Of a stretch of 64,000 nt of DNA, positions 44,901 through 60,594 are shown piece after piece. The notes under the pieces are model-generated. The model saw only the letters and a list, made by a program, of their open reading frames with translations. It was not told where the DNA came from and searched no databases. The DNA is from Gymnogyps californianus (lineage: Eukaryota; Chordata; Aves; Accipitriformes; Cathartidae). Numbering within the stretch: the stretch's first letter is position 1; the number at the start of each line of letters is the position of its first letter. The position numbers and the translations under genes are program-made. The stretch covers positions 202,449,494 through 202,513,493 of the forward strand of contig NC_059471.1 in the NCBI RefSeq assembly GCF_018139145.2, in the 5' to 3' direction.

Positions 44901-47900
44901 GAAAGCTTTCAATAAAACAATATTGTGCTTAGACATACTATTTATCCTACTTCATAAATTAAAATCCTGTCATAAGAAATTATTCAGCTACACCGTATTT
45001 TTATTCTTTTATCTGGAATGTTACTAAGTCTACCTTTAGCAAAAATCTCTTAAAACTTAAAATATGCACAAATATAAAAAATCTTTGCAAAATAGAAACA
45101 TTTATTTAATTTTCTTCATACACTATAAATGTTCACAGAGTCTAAAAATAAAACCCTAATTGCGTAAGATTAATTTCAAGTATTTGATCTCATTTTTATT
45201 ACACATGATGCTTGGTACTAGGTTCAGTGTTTCTAAGGTATGGAATGTTGTCTTGGTGTAAAGCAATCCTAAAAGGAAGACTTAAACCCAAATCTCTGCA
45301 GGCAGGAAAAGGGGAGTGACAATAAAGAAGCCGATATATTTTGCACCCTCATAGCCAGTAGCAATGATGAATTAAATGCATGTGTTTCAATCGTTCTGCC
45401 TTGAGAAAAAGGGCACGGGATGCAAACCTTCAGAAAACTGCTTTCAGTAAGATCGAACTTGTTGTGTGAGAGAACGAGCCCAGTGCTGGACGCAGCTGAG
45501 TGCCACTTCTGAGAACGTCCGTGAAACAAGGCTGGCAGAGAGAGATGATCTGCTGCTGCTAAAAAGCCCCAGCACTGCCTGCAAAACAGAAGAGGCTGAT
45601 CTTGTGACAGCGATCTTTTCAGTGACTTTGCTTTGGTTATGCCCAATAGATGCAGTGGTTTCCTCTACCTGCGGACACGAGTGCATCGAAGCATGAGGTC
45701 AGCACTGACACTGTGCTGGCACAGGGACACCCTCCCTGGCTGACATCCCCGCTCCGCCAAAATACATCAAGCAAGGAAACGTTCATCAGTGTAACGGTGA
45801 GCATGGGCTTATGCTTTTGGGGGGATCAGAACCGTAAGTCCCTATTCTCAAAAGCCAGTAAACACCCACTTAAACCTATCAACCACGTAAGCACAGGTTG
45901 GGCGTTACACACCTATTCACACGCTGTTCTGGGTAACGAAACTGCTCCGAATAACGGTCTTCAAACACACAATTTTCGGTTTCAGGAAGAAACCAATTTG
46001 TCCTTAAAACTATTTTGTTCTCGTCTGTGCCAAGTATCCCTTTTTCTCATTTCAGGTACTGCACCTTTGGTGAAGGTTTCAAAGAGGTGACAGCCTAACG
46101 GAGACATCCCGTGGCGGGTGCACTTGTAGACAGGTCTGAAGACCTGAGCATTTTCAACAGCTGGTGCTTTCAAGCATAAAAATATTGTGCGCTTAAAGGG
46201 GAGGCAAGATGGAAGGCGTGAGAATCCAGCCCTCTCACTGTGCAAGGAGATGTTCAAGGTCGAGCCACTCTTCGCAATGATTCGTTTGAAATTCCCTCTG
46301 TCCGCTATGCTTTCCCCTTTTAGTCCCAGTCAAGTCACAGAAGGATGCTTTAAAATGTTTTCTTTCCAAAAATATTTCTTTGATTAATGAAGTAAAAAAG
46401 AAAATAACGCAAAATACACCCAATTGCTGAAGGTCAATAATTGGAGAGTAAGAACGCCTCCCATAGAAGATCAGATAACATAACGTCAGACTTCTTTACA
46501 ACAACAAAACCCCATGTTATCCAATAAAAATAATTTAGTAACAAATGTCCAGTCTCAGTTTTGATAGTAATCCTACATTCAAAATATTTTTCAACCCAAG
46601 AAAAGCCCACAAAGCAAATTATAAAAACTAATGAACCCTACAACTTCTTTAATCTTTACACGATGAAAAATAAATGTATTTTTACCAAATAAATGGGGGG
46701 CAGCCCACAGGCAGAGGAGGTTTTCCACATTCTTTCATGAAGCAAATGTTTCAAAGATAAGAATTTGAATTGTTGATGCTTTCAAACTCGTATCTCTGAA
46801 GACTTAAAGCAGTGAGGACAGGGCAAGGAAAAAAAAAAACCATAATATTTGTATGTAGCTGCATAAAATTCAATTTGCCAAGGCAAGCAATCATGGCAGG
46901 TGAATAAAATACCATTCATATTTTCATTACCATGCTAAAGGCAGCCAAGTTGATTTTTGTTGCCGAAATTTTCTTGACAATTTTGCAATGCTTCAGTAAG
47001 GCAATTAATATGGGATGTAGGCTTCTGCCCATTGCTAATATTTCTCTTTAGATCCAGCAAGACACTGGCTGACTAAGGGCATTTGAAGGAAAAATGTGCT
47101 GGGATTCATTTACTCTGCACATATGAAGATAAACTGAAGGCAATATGATTATTCACGAGCAAAAGGCGCAGGAGGGATGACCACTGTGCATTTAGCAGCA
47201 CAAAACCTTTCCCCTCCTTTTCTTTCTTTTAGCTAATGTTATTTTGTGTTCAAAACTAGGCACGAACCCAAACATTCAAATGCAAAAAAGGAAAACAAAA
47301 ATAATTTTTTCCAACTGAAGCCTCTACCTTGTACCTAGCAATATATACCAGTTCATTTGCACGTGCAGCCACATACTTAGTTCTGTTTTCCTGCTGTCCG
47401 GTAGTTAATTTTGGCACTCCCTCTCACAAACACCAACTCCCGACTGTAGTGTGTACTCAAGAGCAGCAGCGGCTAGATAACCTGGTGTAACACGGACGTA
47501 CGCCACCCTAGTGAACCTCCACCCAGATGAGTGTGGCGCTCTACTTGTTGTCTCAAATAAATAAAAACGGAAATTCTCTTAGGGTAAATCTGGGAAATGT
47601 TCCCTCTGATAGATATAGCAGATATTTGTATTTTCCTAATCAGTTAAACCTTTTAAATGGTTACCGTTACAGCAGCTTATGCATTCGTCATTCGTTGTAT
47701 TGCACAGCACAGCTATTTCCTAGGCTGCTATGGGATGGGGATCCGACAGATGTCGGCTGCTTTCTGATTAGCTACTCTATTATTTTATCTTTTGTCAGTA
47801 TTGAAGATAAGGACAACCCTGACCATCTAGGATAGCCTTCTGTATTCATCTGGTACAGTGCACCCTACTAAATACCTTGGGACGGTACAGTGTCGCGCAC

Positions 47901-48138
47901 ACTTGGTGAATTCACATAATTGTGAAATTCAATCTCTTTTGGAAGCCATTGCTTTTAGTTATCAAGAAAACACTGGCATATTGAATTTCCTCCCAAATGG
48001 AGCATTTTTGAACATGAAGGCATTTTTAACTAGACAGTAGAAAGGAGAACCAGACCAGAAGCAGGGCAGTGAGGTCATCAGAGAGCTGCTTTTCCCCCAG
48101 AAGGCTTTTAAATGATTAAATACATCAGCAGCTGAAAA
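41906..48138 (-). other. SLC2A13: Possible long 3' UTR and downstream flank of SLC2A13
   Basis: AT-rich, gene-free DNA lies downstream of the SLC2A13 stop codon. Mammalian SLC2A13 has a long 3' UTR of several kb, so part of this block is probably transcribed. Several minus-strand AATAAA hexamers occur, including 42679-42674 and 41926-41921. Which of them is used cannot be decided from sequence. No repeat of known family is seen. Confidence 0.4.
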
Positions 48139-49943
<1,805 letters not shown>

Positions 49944-52900
49944 CTGAAAAATAAGAAAAAACTTCATATTAAAGAATTTTGAGGGAAATGGGTGACATCT
50001 CAATATAAGCATAGCACGTAATGTCTTATCAAAAGCTGACAAATGTACAATTAAGATGAAAAAACTTCATCCCTGTTAATTTATCAAGATCTTTGAGCCA
50101 AGTCCTACATTCAGAAATGTGTTTTTTCCCAAGCCTGGCCTTAGGAAGAGTAACCAGCAGAACATTCCTGAATGCAAACACTTGCCTTGTATCTACAGAT
50201 CTCCTTCAAATGACTAGTCTTTCCTATGCGGGTGGTCATACCAAAGCCAACGAGACCATTCACATGAGTATCACACAGTGCAAAAAGAGCTGCAGCAGCA
50301 GGACTTCGAGCTAAAGACGCTGCACGCAAGGATTTAAGGTCAAATGGAAGTTAGTCCTTACATCATTGAAGAACTAACTATATGCTGCACACTTTGGGTG
50401 TAATCAGTAATGCCTATGGAGTGTGCCAAGCTCAAGTGAAGTTACAAGGAAAAGAGGCATATACTTTCTTTTCTACACAGTGAAATAATTTAGAAGAAGG
50501 TAGCATTTTTAATTAGACAGTAAAAATAAGAATCAGACCAGAGGTAAACCATGTCTGAGCTACTGAAAGAAAAAGTCTCTATTCCAAGGACTATGTAGAA
50601 ATTACATATTTCGAGGAATAGGTATAAAATCAGGTATTTCCATCTGACTGCAAACAATATAATATATTTTAAAGGAATACTGGCAACTTTAATTTTTGTT
50701 ATAATTTTTTTTTTTAAATTAGCATTTGTTTAAAGGGACAACAAGTCATAACCGTAACTAGAGAAACTTTTCAGCTGCAACCACATCAATTGCTACAGTT
50801 GAGAAACCATGTACTTTTGGGAGAGACAACTTGGGCAGACACCACCCTTTCATATGCAAACAGTATTATTTACTTGAAGAGAAGAAACCACAGAGAGCTG
50901 AACATCTGTCTGGGTTACGATTTCCAGATAGGCTGAGTGTTTACGTGAAGGATATGACCCTCCTGACAGTAGGAAAACCAGAATGAAGATGCCTGCAACA
51001 GGTGATAGCTGGGCAACAAGTGGTGAGATGATGGAGCAACAGACACCCTGAAATGTTTCAGAGGACCTACCACCATTGCAGTTGACTTTCAAAAGCAAAT
51101 TCCAACACAACACCACTTCTCCTCTAACTTTTCTGTTAAGAAACGACCAGCCAGCCCCAGGTTGAACAGGAATGTGCTAAGCACCGATGGCCAACCCACC
51201 ACCACTCCTGGGGCAGAAATCTTCCTTATGTTGGCATGGATGTACCAACAGGACAACATTTAAAGCAGGATATCACCATGAAGTCCCAAACCCAATTTCA
51301 GGACAGCTGGAAATCCAAAGTTCAAATACATTCAAAAGAGAGAGGTTAACCCAACAAATACTGGAAAAACACACGTCTGAAACCCCAGCCAAACCCTAAT
51401 GCTGCCTTAATGGCAGTAAGCTGTAAGATTTGCAATTCCACCTTGCACTTGAGCAGCACCTGACCAAGCGGAGCCAGTGCTCCCCAGAGAAATGCCAAGC
51501 TCTTGATTGTGCTGCCGGCAAAGGAGCCAGTGCTGGCATGCCACTTTCCACCCTGCCTCAGCCCTGCCTTGCCGAACTCCCCCAGAAAGCCCATCTCATC
51601 CAGCGCATACAGATTCACTTTCAGTCTTGAGGTGAAAAACACATAGGAAACAGGCCAACTGAATGTCCCTCTCAAAGCTACACCACCGGATATAACAGGC
51701 TCGTGGCCTCAGCTGCTGCCTGGCCACTGGAGCACCCATCAGCCTAAGACACCGGCAGCTTCCATGACAGAGATTTTTCACCTTTTCTCAGCCAAAAGTA
51801 CTGCTGTCATCCTTGCCACTTCTTCATTTTGCTTCTAAGCATCACCCCAGGTTCCTCCTTCTGTCACTTTGCTCCTTCATGGCTCCACTCAGCGTCTCTT
51901 TCTATGTTACGAATGCGAGACATGGATCATTCCCTGTTAGTGTCCACCCTGACGCTTCCCTACCACTCTATGTACTCCTCACTGCGTGCGGGTTAAATCA
52001 GGTTTGAGCTGTGTCCCAGGTACAAGATGTATAGAAGACTGAACTGTGCTGGAAAACCACCCATATGTTTAAACCGGAAGTTCCTTACATGTTAAGGAAA
52101 TGGTGTTTGAAAGATTAATTACTGAACACCCAGTGATCCCGTTGCCACCTCTCGCTCAGCCCCGCGTAGCTGCCCACTCTGCATCTGCACCACTGCGAGA
52201 TCACAGGATTGCTCAGTTTCACACCGTTTTAACAACATTACTTTCACTTCTTTTGCTGTTACTCTAATTTCATTTGCAGGTGTTTGGTAATGAATACAAG
52301 CTGATTAGCATTTTAAAACATCTTGATGCTGAGATTGGTTTCTCCATTCTGCCCAGCCAGATTGGCAGCTCCTCAGAGAGGAACTTCATGCTTTCTCTTG
52401 AATGCTACTGTAAACAAAGACGTACTTGGTTTATCATCTTGCATCCATCTCCATCAGTGCAAACCAACCTGCTGATTCATACAGACACAACCACCGGGAG
52501 GTCTGGATGTTTCCTTCCCCTACCATCTTTCCCCTGATGTGTCCTACTTTTGACAGAGTGGAACACAAATGATACAGGGGAAAACCAAATGTCTGCAAAG
52601 CCTCCTATGGCTGAAGCCTCTCATCTATTCTCTGCTGTCTGCCCATAACCGAGAGGAAATTCTGTTGCAAGAAAGCAGATTCAGTGCATTGAAATAGGAA
52701 AAATAGCACTTAAGACTAGGTTTAAGAGAAATCTTGCAGCAATAAACTGTGCTTTGCTTATCATTCAGTAGTAAACCAGCATGGTACACAGAGTAAAAGC
52801 AAAGATATTTGCATTTGCTGGCATCTTGCAGTGCTGGCGACGTTAAAAAATAACACTCCTTCAAGGCTGGGGATTTGTTCAAGCTCTGTTACTGGGCTAA

Positions 52901-55900
52901 TTCTACTGCTATGCTACTATTTCTACAAGATCTATTATTTTGATGAAGAATATGTTAATAATTACTGTATAATGTACTATCAGATAAAACTGTGAATTTT
53001 GTCCTGCATGAAGGGAGCATCTATGATAGAAAGCGGACAAGCAGCTACCCATCGCTTCACAAGCTGAAACACACAGAGGAAAATGCCCTGTAAATAGCTT
53101 ACAAGTGAAATGATGCAGTCAGGTACCAGTGCAAAGAGTTTGTAAATACCAATACGCTGGGTAATAGTCGTATCAGTATAAACAGTGAAGACACACCGCA
53201 TAATTTCCTCTGAAATTACTGCCAAAGTGAAAACATGATAGTGCTACACTGAAAATCTTTACTGTAAATTTCTTTCGTTACATATTTTCCACAGATAATT
53301 TAAGACACACATCTGTTCTAATTAGTGAAAACCTGACCTTCCAACAATTGATGCGAACAATTCGACTGACTGGAAATAAATCAGAACAGCAGTAGATTTC
53401 TAAATTACAGGCATTATATGCTTGGTTCCATAATCAGAGAATCCATCCTTTATCAGATATGGTCTGTAGTTCAGAAGATCTAAAGCTTCGCTCCCCACCT
53501 CCTTAAATTACCTTCATACAGCACACAAAAGAAGGTAAGAGAAGAAGAGCTGGTATGGGTGGTCTAAAATGTTATTGCTAATAACAAGAGGATGAAACAG
53601 GATAAGACCGTTTCCTTGATAATCAATCTAAATTCTCCTAATACTTGAGCCAATTTGGCTGTAGAATAATTCTCAAGTGCAACACTGAAAACCACAGATA
53701 GGGAAATGGCTAGGCAGTACATCGCACAGGCAAGTCAGCACAGCACAAGACAGAGACCCAGCTGATCTTCTCCTCAAATTTCCATTAATTTTTGCTTTGC
53801 TGTAGAGTGAGGACTGTGTAGCCCTAAAGATATGGCTTTTGTGGGAATTAAATGTTTCATTCTGAACAGTTCATATATTTTTAATATGAAAGCTGCTGAC
53901 TTCTCATTGTCTTTTAAGCCCTTCAGAAGCATCTTAAATGGATTTAGATCAAAAGTCTTAAAAGGTCAAAATTCAAATCAAATCAGGCTAAGGAAATAAA
54001 TTACTTCTAAAGAAAATCACTAATGTGATCATTCATCTCCTTACAATGCTTGTTAGGACAGGCATATTTCAAAATTACACATTCTGCTCCAAGATAAACT
54101 TTAACAATCAGGTGCTCATGGTACAGAAAGATTTTAGACCTAATTCACAGTTTCACTAATCCCCCGTTTTTGTTCTAAAAAGAGTAAAACTACTTAAGGA
54201 CTGCTCTTATGCCAGACTTTTGTGTCTGGGTTATCAAGATGATGATAATCTACAATTTACCAACTTAGTCTCCAGTGTAACACAAATACATTGGATTTTT
54301 AAAAATCTCCTTTAAAGAGATTTTTAAAGTCTCCTGTGTAGAGTGCTGACTTTTATATCATGCCAATCCAACTGAACAATATAAATTTAAGCCAAGCTTA
54401 TTGACTCATCTTTTCACCTGAAGCCTGGTCATGGAAAGGACAGAGGACCAAACAGACATAATTTAGAGTAACTGCTGTTTGGACTGAGAATGGTTTTTGT
54501 GGAAGATGCTTGGGAACAACTAAGATTATTTATCCACAAGCAATTACTCATCCTGTGGAAGAATCTGGACCTTGACATTTGGGTTAGTTCTCACAACTTT
54601 AAGCCCCTCTTTTTCTGCTAAAGATATTTAGTTGTCTGAACAGACCCCTATCTATCTTTAAATTACTTAAAGGACAGAATTTCGCAAGGTACCAGATTAA
54701 CTGTGTAATAATTTAGTCATAGTCAGACATGTAACTAAGGAGAACTTTGGAAACCGCCTCTATCCTGTCCATGAAGTGGCCTCTCTAATCCACCCATATA
54801 CATTCAAAATAGTTACATTAGCACAACCCATAGAAACCAGCAAAACCATAAGGTATAGTTTCACTATAAATCAGTATATTCTGATTTAAAGAAAAATCTC
54901 TGCTCCTTTCAGTGCTTAATTTTTATATATACATACAGTAAGATGCCATCTGAAGTATTGGGCGAAGTGTAACTTTTTCCTGAAGGCGAACAGATTAATT
55001 TAAACCCGACTAATGTATGAATCAATACTTTGAAAGCTTTCTCACAGTTCCCTAGCTACTGGCTTCTGTGCCTCAGAGAAGATGCACTGTAGCTCCACGC
55101 CTCTCTGGAGAAGTTTGCATCTACTGCTTTGACTTTGTAGTTTACACAGAGAAATAACTCATCCATTAAACCAGATGTTGCTAAAAATATGCAGATGAAG
55201 CTTCTTATGCCAGATGATGGCAATTGAAAAAAAACAGAAAAGAACAAACAGATGCAGCCTTGAAAAAATGTACCCATAAAATTTCATGGTATTCAGCTAG
55301 ACATTATTTAACCTTCATTACATAAAAATACCAGCAGCATTTTGGGACACTTATTGAAGCCTTTTGCTATAACTGGCAAAGAGTTTTTAAAATATTAGCA
55401 TGCACTTCAAAAATTTGGAAAAATAGTTTAGTTCACAGCATGAAAGCGAATTGCACCTCAGCAGATTGCTGATGCATTTGCACATGACTGAAGAACAGTC
55501 TTTATCACGTTGAGGCCCCCTGCTATAGGATCTATCCGTTATACCTGTAGAGCTGTGGGTGACATCCTGCACAAAGAATAGGAACCAGGGCACTTTAATG
55601 GATAACAGCTATAGTAATTGCTGCTGTCCAAAATATTTCAAAAAATCTTAAACTAAAGAGACAAAGCCAGTTCCTTTCTCTATGCAACGCTTTCCATGCC
55701 AAGTAAGTTTAGTAGCAGCTACTAGGGCTAGAACAATACCAACAGGAAAATCATTCTCCTCAAGCTGAATGACTGGCACTTCATACTCTGCATCTGGGAA
55801 ACTGAAAGCACATATTCAAAGATAAATTAAAAAAAACCCCAAACCCAGAAGCTTGGTCGCTCTGCCCATTACACAGCCAAAGAGTTTAGAGATGCCTTCT

Positions 55901-56282
55901 TTATTGTGTGCTGTCGGGTAAGAACTGAATTTCTAATAAGGTTTTACATTTAAATCAGCATTTCTTACAGATCTGCTTGGATGCAGCATGTAACATATAT
56001 AGAAATAACTGTCAATTATTCACACTGAGCATCTTTTCCCTCACTGGCTGTTATCTTCTGATCCTTCTTTTATCTTCTTTCTTACAAAAGAAACAGAGAC
56101 TCTACAGACTGCTAAAATCTCCTAAAATCAATCACAAGGAATATTTCACTACAGCTCATACACATTATTAAATTAAGAAATTACTTAATATTTCATTTAC
56201 CCAAGCAGAAGACCTTACTGACATAATTACTTCATAGAAATACCTCTCTCTAAGACGTAACTGCCTTCCGTCATACTTGGAC
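49944..56282 (-). other. SLC2A13: SLC2A13 intron, left part
   Basis: AT-rich intronic DNA. I searched the minus strand for the preceding cysteine-rich loop exon (FCYKMN-type) and did not find it. No other gene or classified repeat is visible. Confidence 0.7.
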
Positions 56283-57355
56283 GAGTGTACTCTTGCTGTG
56301 TAAAAAACTGGCTGGATGGCCAGGCCCAAAGAGTGGTGGTGAATGGAGTTAAATCCAGTTGGTGGCCGGTCACAAGTGGTGTTCCCCAGGGCTCAGTATT
56401 GGGGCCAGTTCTGTTTAACATCTTTATCAATGATCCGGACGAGGGGATCAAGTGCACCCTCAGTGAGTTCGCAGACGACACCAAGTTGGGCAGGAGCACT
56501 GATCTGCTTGAGGGTAGGAAGGCTCTACAGAGGGATCTGGACAGGCTGAGTCAATGGGCCGAGGCCGATTGTATGAGGTTCAACAAGGCTAAGTGCTGGG
56601 TCCTGCGCTTGGGTCACAGCAACCCCATGCAACACTACAGGCTTGGGGAAGAGTGGCTGGAAAGCTGCCTGGCGGAAAAGGACCTGGGGGTGTTGGTCAA
56701 CAGCCAGCTGAAGATGAGCCGGCAGTGTGCCCAGGTGGCCAAGAAGGCCAATAGCATCCTGGCTTGTGTCAGAAATAGTGTGGCCAGCAGGACCAGGGAA
56801 GTGATTGTCCCCCTGTACTCGGCACTAATGAGGCCACAGCTCGAATACTGTGTTCAGTTTTGGGCCCCTCACTACAAGAAAGACATTGAGGTGCTGGAGC
56901 ATGGCCAAAGAAGGGCAATGAAGCTGGTGAAGGGTCTAGAGCACAAGTCCTGTTGAGGAGTGGCTGAGGGAACTGGAGTTGTTTAGCCTGGAGAAAAGGA
57001 GGCTGAGGGGAGACCTTGTCGCTCTCTACAACTACCTGAAAGGAGGTTGTAGTGAGGTGGGGGTTGGTCTCTTCTCCCAAGTAACAAGCGATAGGACGAG
57101 AGGAAACGGCCTCAAGTTGTGCCAAGGGAGGTTTAGATTGGATATTAGGAAAAATTTCTTCACTTGAAAGGGTTATCAATCATTGGAACAGGCTGCCCAG
57201 GGAAGTGGTTGAGTCAGCATCCCTGGAGGTATTTAAAAGACGTGTAGATGTGGCGCTTAGGGATGTGGTTTAGTGGTGGACTTGGCATTGCTAGGTTTAC
57301 GGTTGGACTCGATGATCTTAAGGGTCTTTTCTAACCTAAATGATTCTATGATTCT
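56283..57355 (+). mobile_element. CR1 LINE, 5'-truncated, relatively young, antisense to SLC2A13
   Basis: A 1.07-kb CR1 copy contains the C-terminal part of the pol reading frame and a full 3' end with the tail ATGATTCTATGATTCT. The frame is open for about 220 codons (56285-56956). It shows the reverse-transcriptase motifs [20 protein letters not shown] and FADDTK, whose two Asp residues bind catalytic metal, and then the thumb region ([20 protein letters not shown]). The endonuclease and the front of the reverse transcriptase are missing, so the copy cannot move itself. Low divergence from the avian consensus as I remember it indicates recent insertion. As usual for CR1, no target-site duplication was found. 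Confidence 0.95.
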
Positions 57356-60229
57356 CAGTCATGTCAGAACGCACACCTGCATGAGACTTAGTACGTTGTT
57401 CTGATTTACCTCTGTTCCTGGTCACAGATGAACATAATTTTTTTTACATTATTATTTATTTAGCTAAAAATCTTTAGAGCGTTTTAATTCAAACACTTGC
57501 ATTTTCCCAAACTGAGAAATTTCAGCTTTGCAACTGCATCTGAATTTGCCCAATAAATAGAGTGCTGGAGCTGTTATCCAATCTGAAGAGACTGAGCAAT
57601 AGACTACCAAATGATTGAAAACAGGAGTAATTTTCCCCCATGACAAGAAGTTCTCCAATATTAATCACATTGAAGGGGTTCTTAACTGTTTGCCGTTCTG
57701 GATGTTTCAGTATTTTTGTCACCACATATTAGTGGATTCTGAAGGGTGGCCAACACAGTTGCTGCGTCTCTTGCCAAAGGAAGCAGCTCAGCTGTCTGAC
57801 AGTGCCAGTTAGGACATTCATTAGCTGTGGGTCTGAGCAAGCAGCTTTTGTGTGATTAGGTAACTTTAATCTCCTGATGAAAGATGTTTGGATTTGTTTT
57901 GGATGTGAAAAGTTTTTTTGGATTTGAAAGTTTTGGATTTGTTTCTGGACTGAAGGTTCTCCTTCATATTGCTGTATCCTATTGCTTTCCCCTCAAAGTT
58001 CAGCCTGCTACTCTGTTAGACTTCTTTTACCCTATACTGGTGCCTTCCAAGTCCTGCTGGCCATCTCCAGGCTGTTGGCTACAATTTCCCACTCTGCTGG
58101 TCACACCCCAAGTGTTTCAAGCTTCATTTTTCATCATATCTACCAGGAAGGGAGAGAGACAAGTATCTGCTACTACCAGAACACTGTCTGACAAGCTTCT
58201 CTCATCGTCTTTTGTGCTCTCCTTACCTTGAGAAATGGACTCAAACCAGGAAAAGGCAGAATAGCATTTATACCTAGTGTTAAAGCCCAACCATCTGAGG
58301 TTTCACAACAGCTGACAGCACCCATTAGGTACACATGTACACCAGTCCCAGCTACAGCACACTTAAAAACTGAGCGCAGAAATAAGCAAATACCTGTTTT
58401 TCGTTACAGGACATACAATTACCTTAATCACACTACACATAGATTGACTTACGTTTCTTCCCAAGCTTTTTCCTACTCTTCCAAAGTATCAAATGGTAAT
58501 AAAAGTGTCAGGAAACATCTGACGTCTCTGTGCTCTACAGAGTGCCCTATCCTAGTCTTAATTCTGATCCTGACTGGACACACTTGGTTTACCCCAGTAC
58601 AAATTAAAACTAACTAGTAATAATTAAATTGTATGATTTCATACTCATGACCAAATCATAAATAATTCAAATATTATATTAATAATGCATAAACTTGTGA
58701 GAGGTCATACAACTATGAAAAATAATCAACTGTTCACTTAACAAACAACTAGCAGTCATACCTACAGAATTTTAATGGACAGAATTAAAATTAAAACCTG
58801 ATCAAAATGCAAAATCTTAATTAGTTTTGAGCATAAGCATCTTAGCTGAATATCACTGTCCTTCATGTATTTCTACCTATGATCACTGTAACTACTTTAA
58901 TCATTAGACAATAGGTCACAGTTTCAAAATACGGTATTTTGTGTTTCTTTTTAGCATTGGACGCTTTCAGGTACAAAATCAGCTGTTCAACGAGGGAAAA
59001 TAAGAAGGAATATGGCTTATTTCTTTCATTTTTTTGTGAAAAAGTTAAAAATTGCCCCAATTTTCAACAAAGAAATGAAACAAGACAAAAAGAAAGGAAC
59101 AGAAAGATCATAAATTTTTTTGTTTGTTTTTGTTAAAAAAGATCTTTTTGCATTGTTTTCTGAAAAGGATTATAAAAATATTTATTTATATATTTAAAGA
59201 AAATGACCATCTTATAAAAACAATTTAAATAAAACCCTCAAATATCTAAATACATTACTGCACAAACTGAGTGCACAGAGGTCCAATCCATATCCATTTA
59301 TATCCAAGTCTAAGACTATACTCAACAAACAGCTGGCAGAAGATGACTTGGTTAACACCCAGCTAAGGGTTCACAGGTTGAAATCACAGCTGTAAAAATT
59401 AGATGCGGTATTCTCAAGTTAAGAAGTCATCACAAAAATGGGTTTATTATGTATACCCAGAAGACTACTTTAAGGTTTGAAACTGTAAAATTCAGTGACA
59501 CCAACAGGTGTGAGTGATAATTCTAAGACAGAGAATCAAATACCAGTGTATATGATAAATAAACAAGAGTACAAGCTGGTAGTTATTTCTGGATAGATTC
59601 TTCATAAAACTGAGTAAATAGTTTAAAGATACTTCTTTTTGTAAAGACAGAGATTATTTTTTTTAATATATATTCTGAAGAGCTTTTTCTCAATTTAAAG
59701 TATGACTCACTTACTAGCTTGGTATGTTGATATTTAGTTGCAGAAATATTTCTCCAAAATATCAGAGAAAGCTTCACTGGAACTAGACGTCATACAAGGT
59801 TAAAATTACAGCAAGGTAATGTCAAAGGAGAAGCAAAGCCCGCATCTGCTAAATGGTTTCATAAGAAGACACAAGAATATATTTTTGCAACTTTAAAGAT
59901 CATTCAGTGTATTTACAAGCTAACAAAGAGTATGAAAAAGCAGCAATGAAAGCGTGCACCATTTCAGGTAAGGCTCAGAAGGCAACAGCAGGCAATTTAA
60001 GATTTCTGCCCTTTTTCCCCTCTCAAGGATGTACTCCAATGGTTTACAGACAACTTACATCTGTGTAAAGACCAAGACCTTCAGTAATTTTTCCTGCTTT
60101 TTCATTTGTAGAATACAAACCTTGATCTCAAAAAAATAAAAATAACCACACAGTTTCACAAGCACTAAACTATCTGACAGTCCTTATTGAAATATTCTTA
60201 GTATGCATATAAACCTTGGGTTTGTCCCT
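57356..60229 (-). other. SLC2A13: SLC2A13 intron, central part
   Basis: AT-rich intronic DNA after the CR1 tail. No gene, RNA or classified repeat is seen. Confidence 0.6.
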
Positions 60230-60594
60230 TTTATTGACAGCCTTATCCCGTTGCTAAGGTTTGTGCTTCTACAAGAGGTTGTGCCTGCTGGTCCACTGAA
60301 ATTTCACCTCGCACCACAAAACTTTGTTTGTTCATGTCCTTGAACAACTTTGCTAGCCCTAAATCTTTTACCTCTTTTGTTCCTCTTTTAAGACAGATTT
60401 TACTGTTTCTTGCAGCTTCCAAACTACTAATGTGCATGAGAACTCCAACCACTTTGTAAACACAGAAGTGGGCTCCAGTAGAGTGCCATCAGCAAGTAAT
60501 GAAGCCTCCCAGATTCCAGTGCTGTATCTGAAAAAGTCTAAGCCAATCCTCACAAAAAGCAAGATCCAGTAAGAGACATAGTTAGTTCGGTCCT
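60230..60594 (-). pseudogene. Unrecognised retrocopy-like reading frame with a frameshift
   Basis: On the minus strand a protein-like frame (NYVSYWILLFVRIGLDFFRY, TGIWEASLLADGTLLEPTSV) runs from about 60588. It continues after an apparent single-base loss near 60455 into a second frame (VGVLMHISSLEAARNSKICL, GLAKLFKDMNKQSFVVRGEI) that ends in a stop at 60245-60243. An AATAAA lies 7 bp beyond the stop (60235-60230). Composition and continuity suggest one decayed coding sequence, perhaps a processed pseudogene. I could not name the parent gene, and no clear A-tail is present. It does not match any part of SLC2A13. Confidence 0.4.

Noticed and set aside
50850..53225. Minus-strand frames at 50850-51116 and 52980-53225 as candidate SLC2A13 exons
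   Set aside because: Their peptides do not align with any part of the transporter, and they lack matching splice phases.
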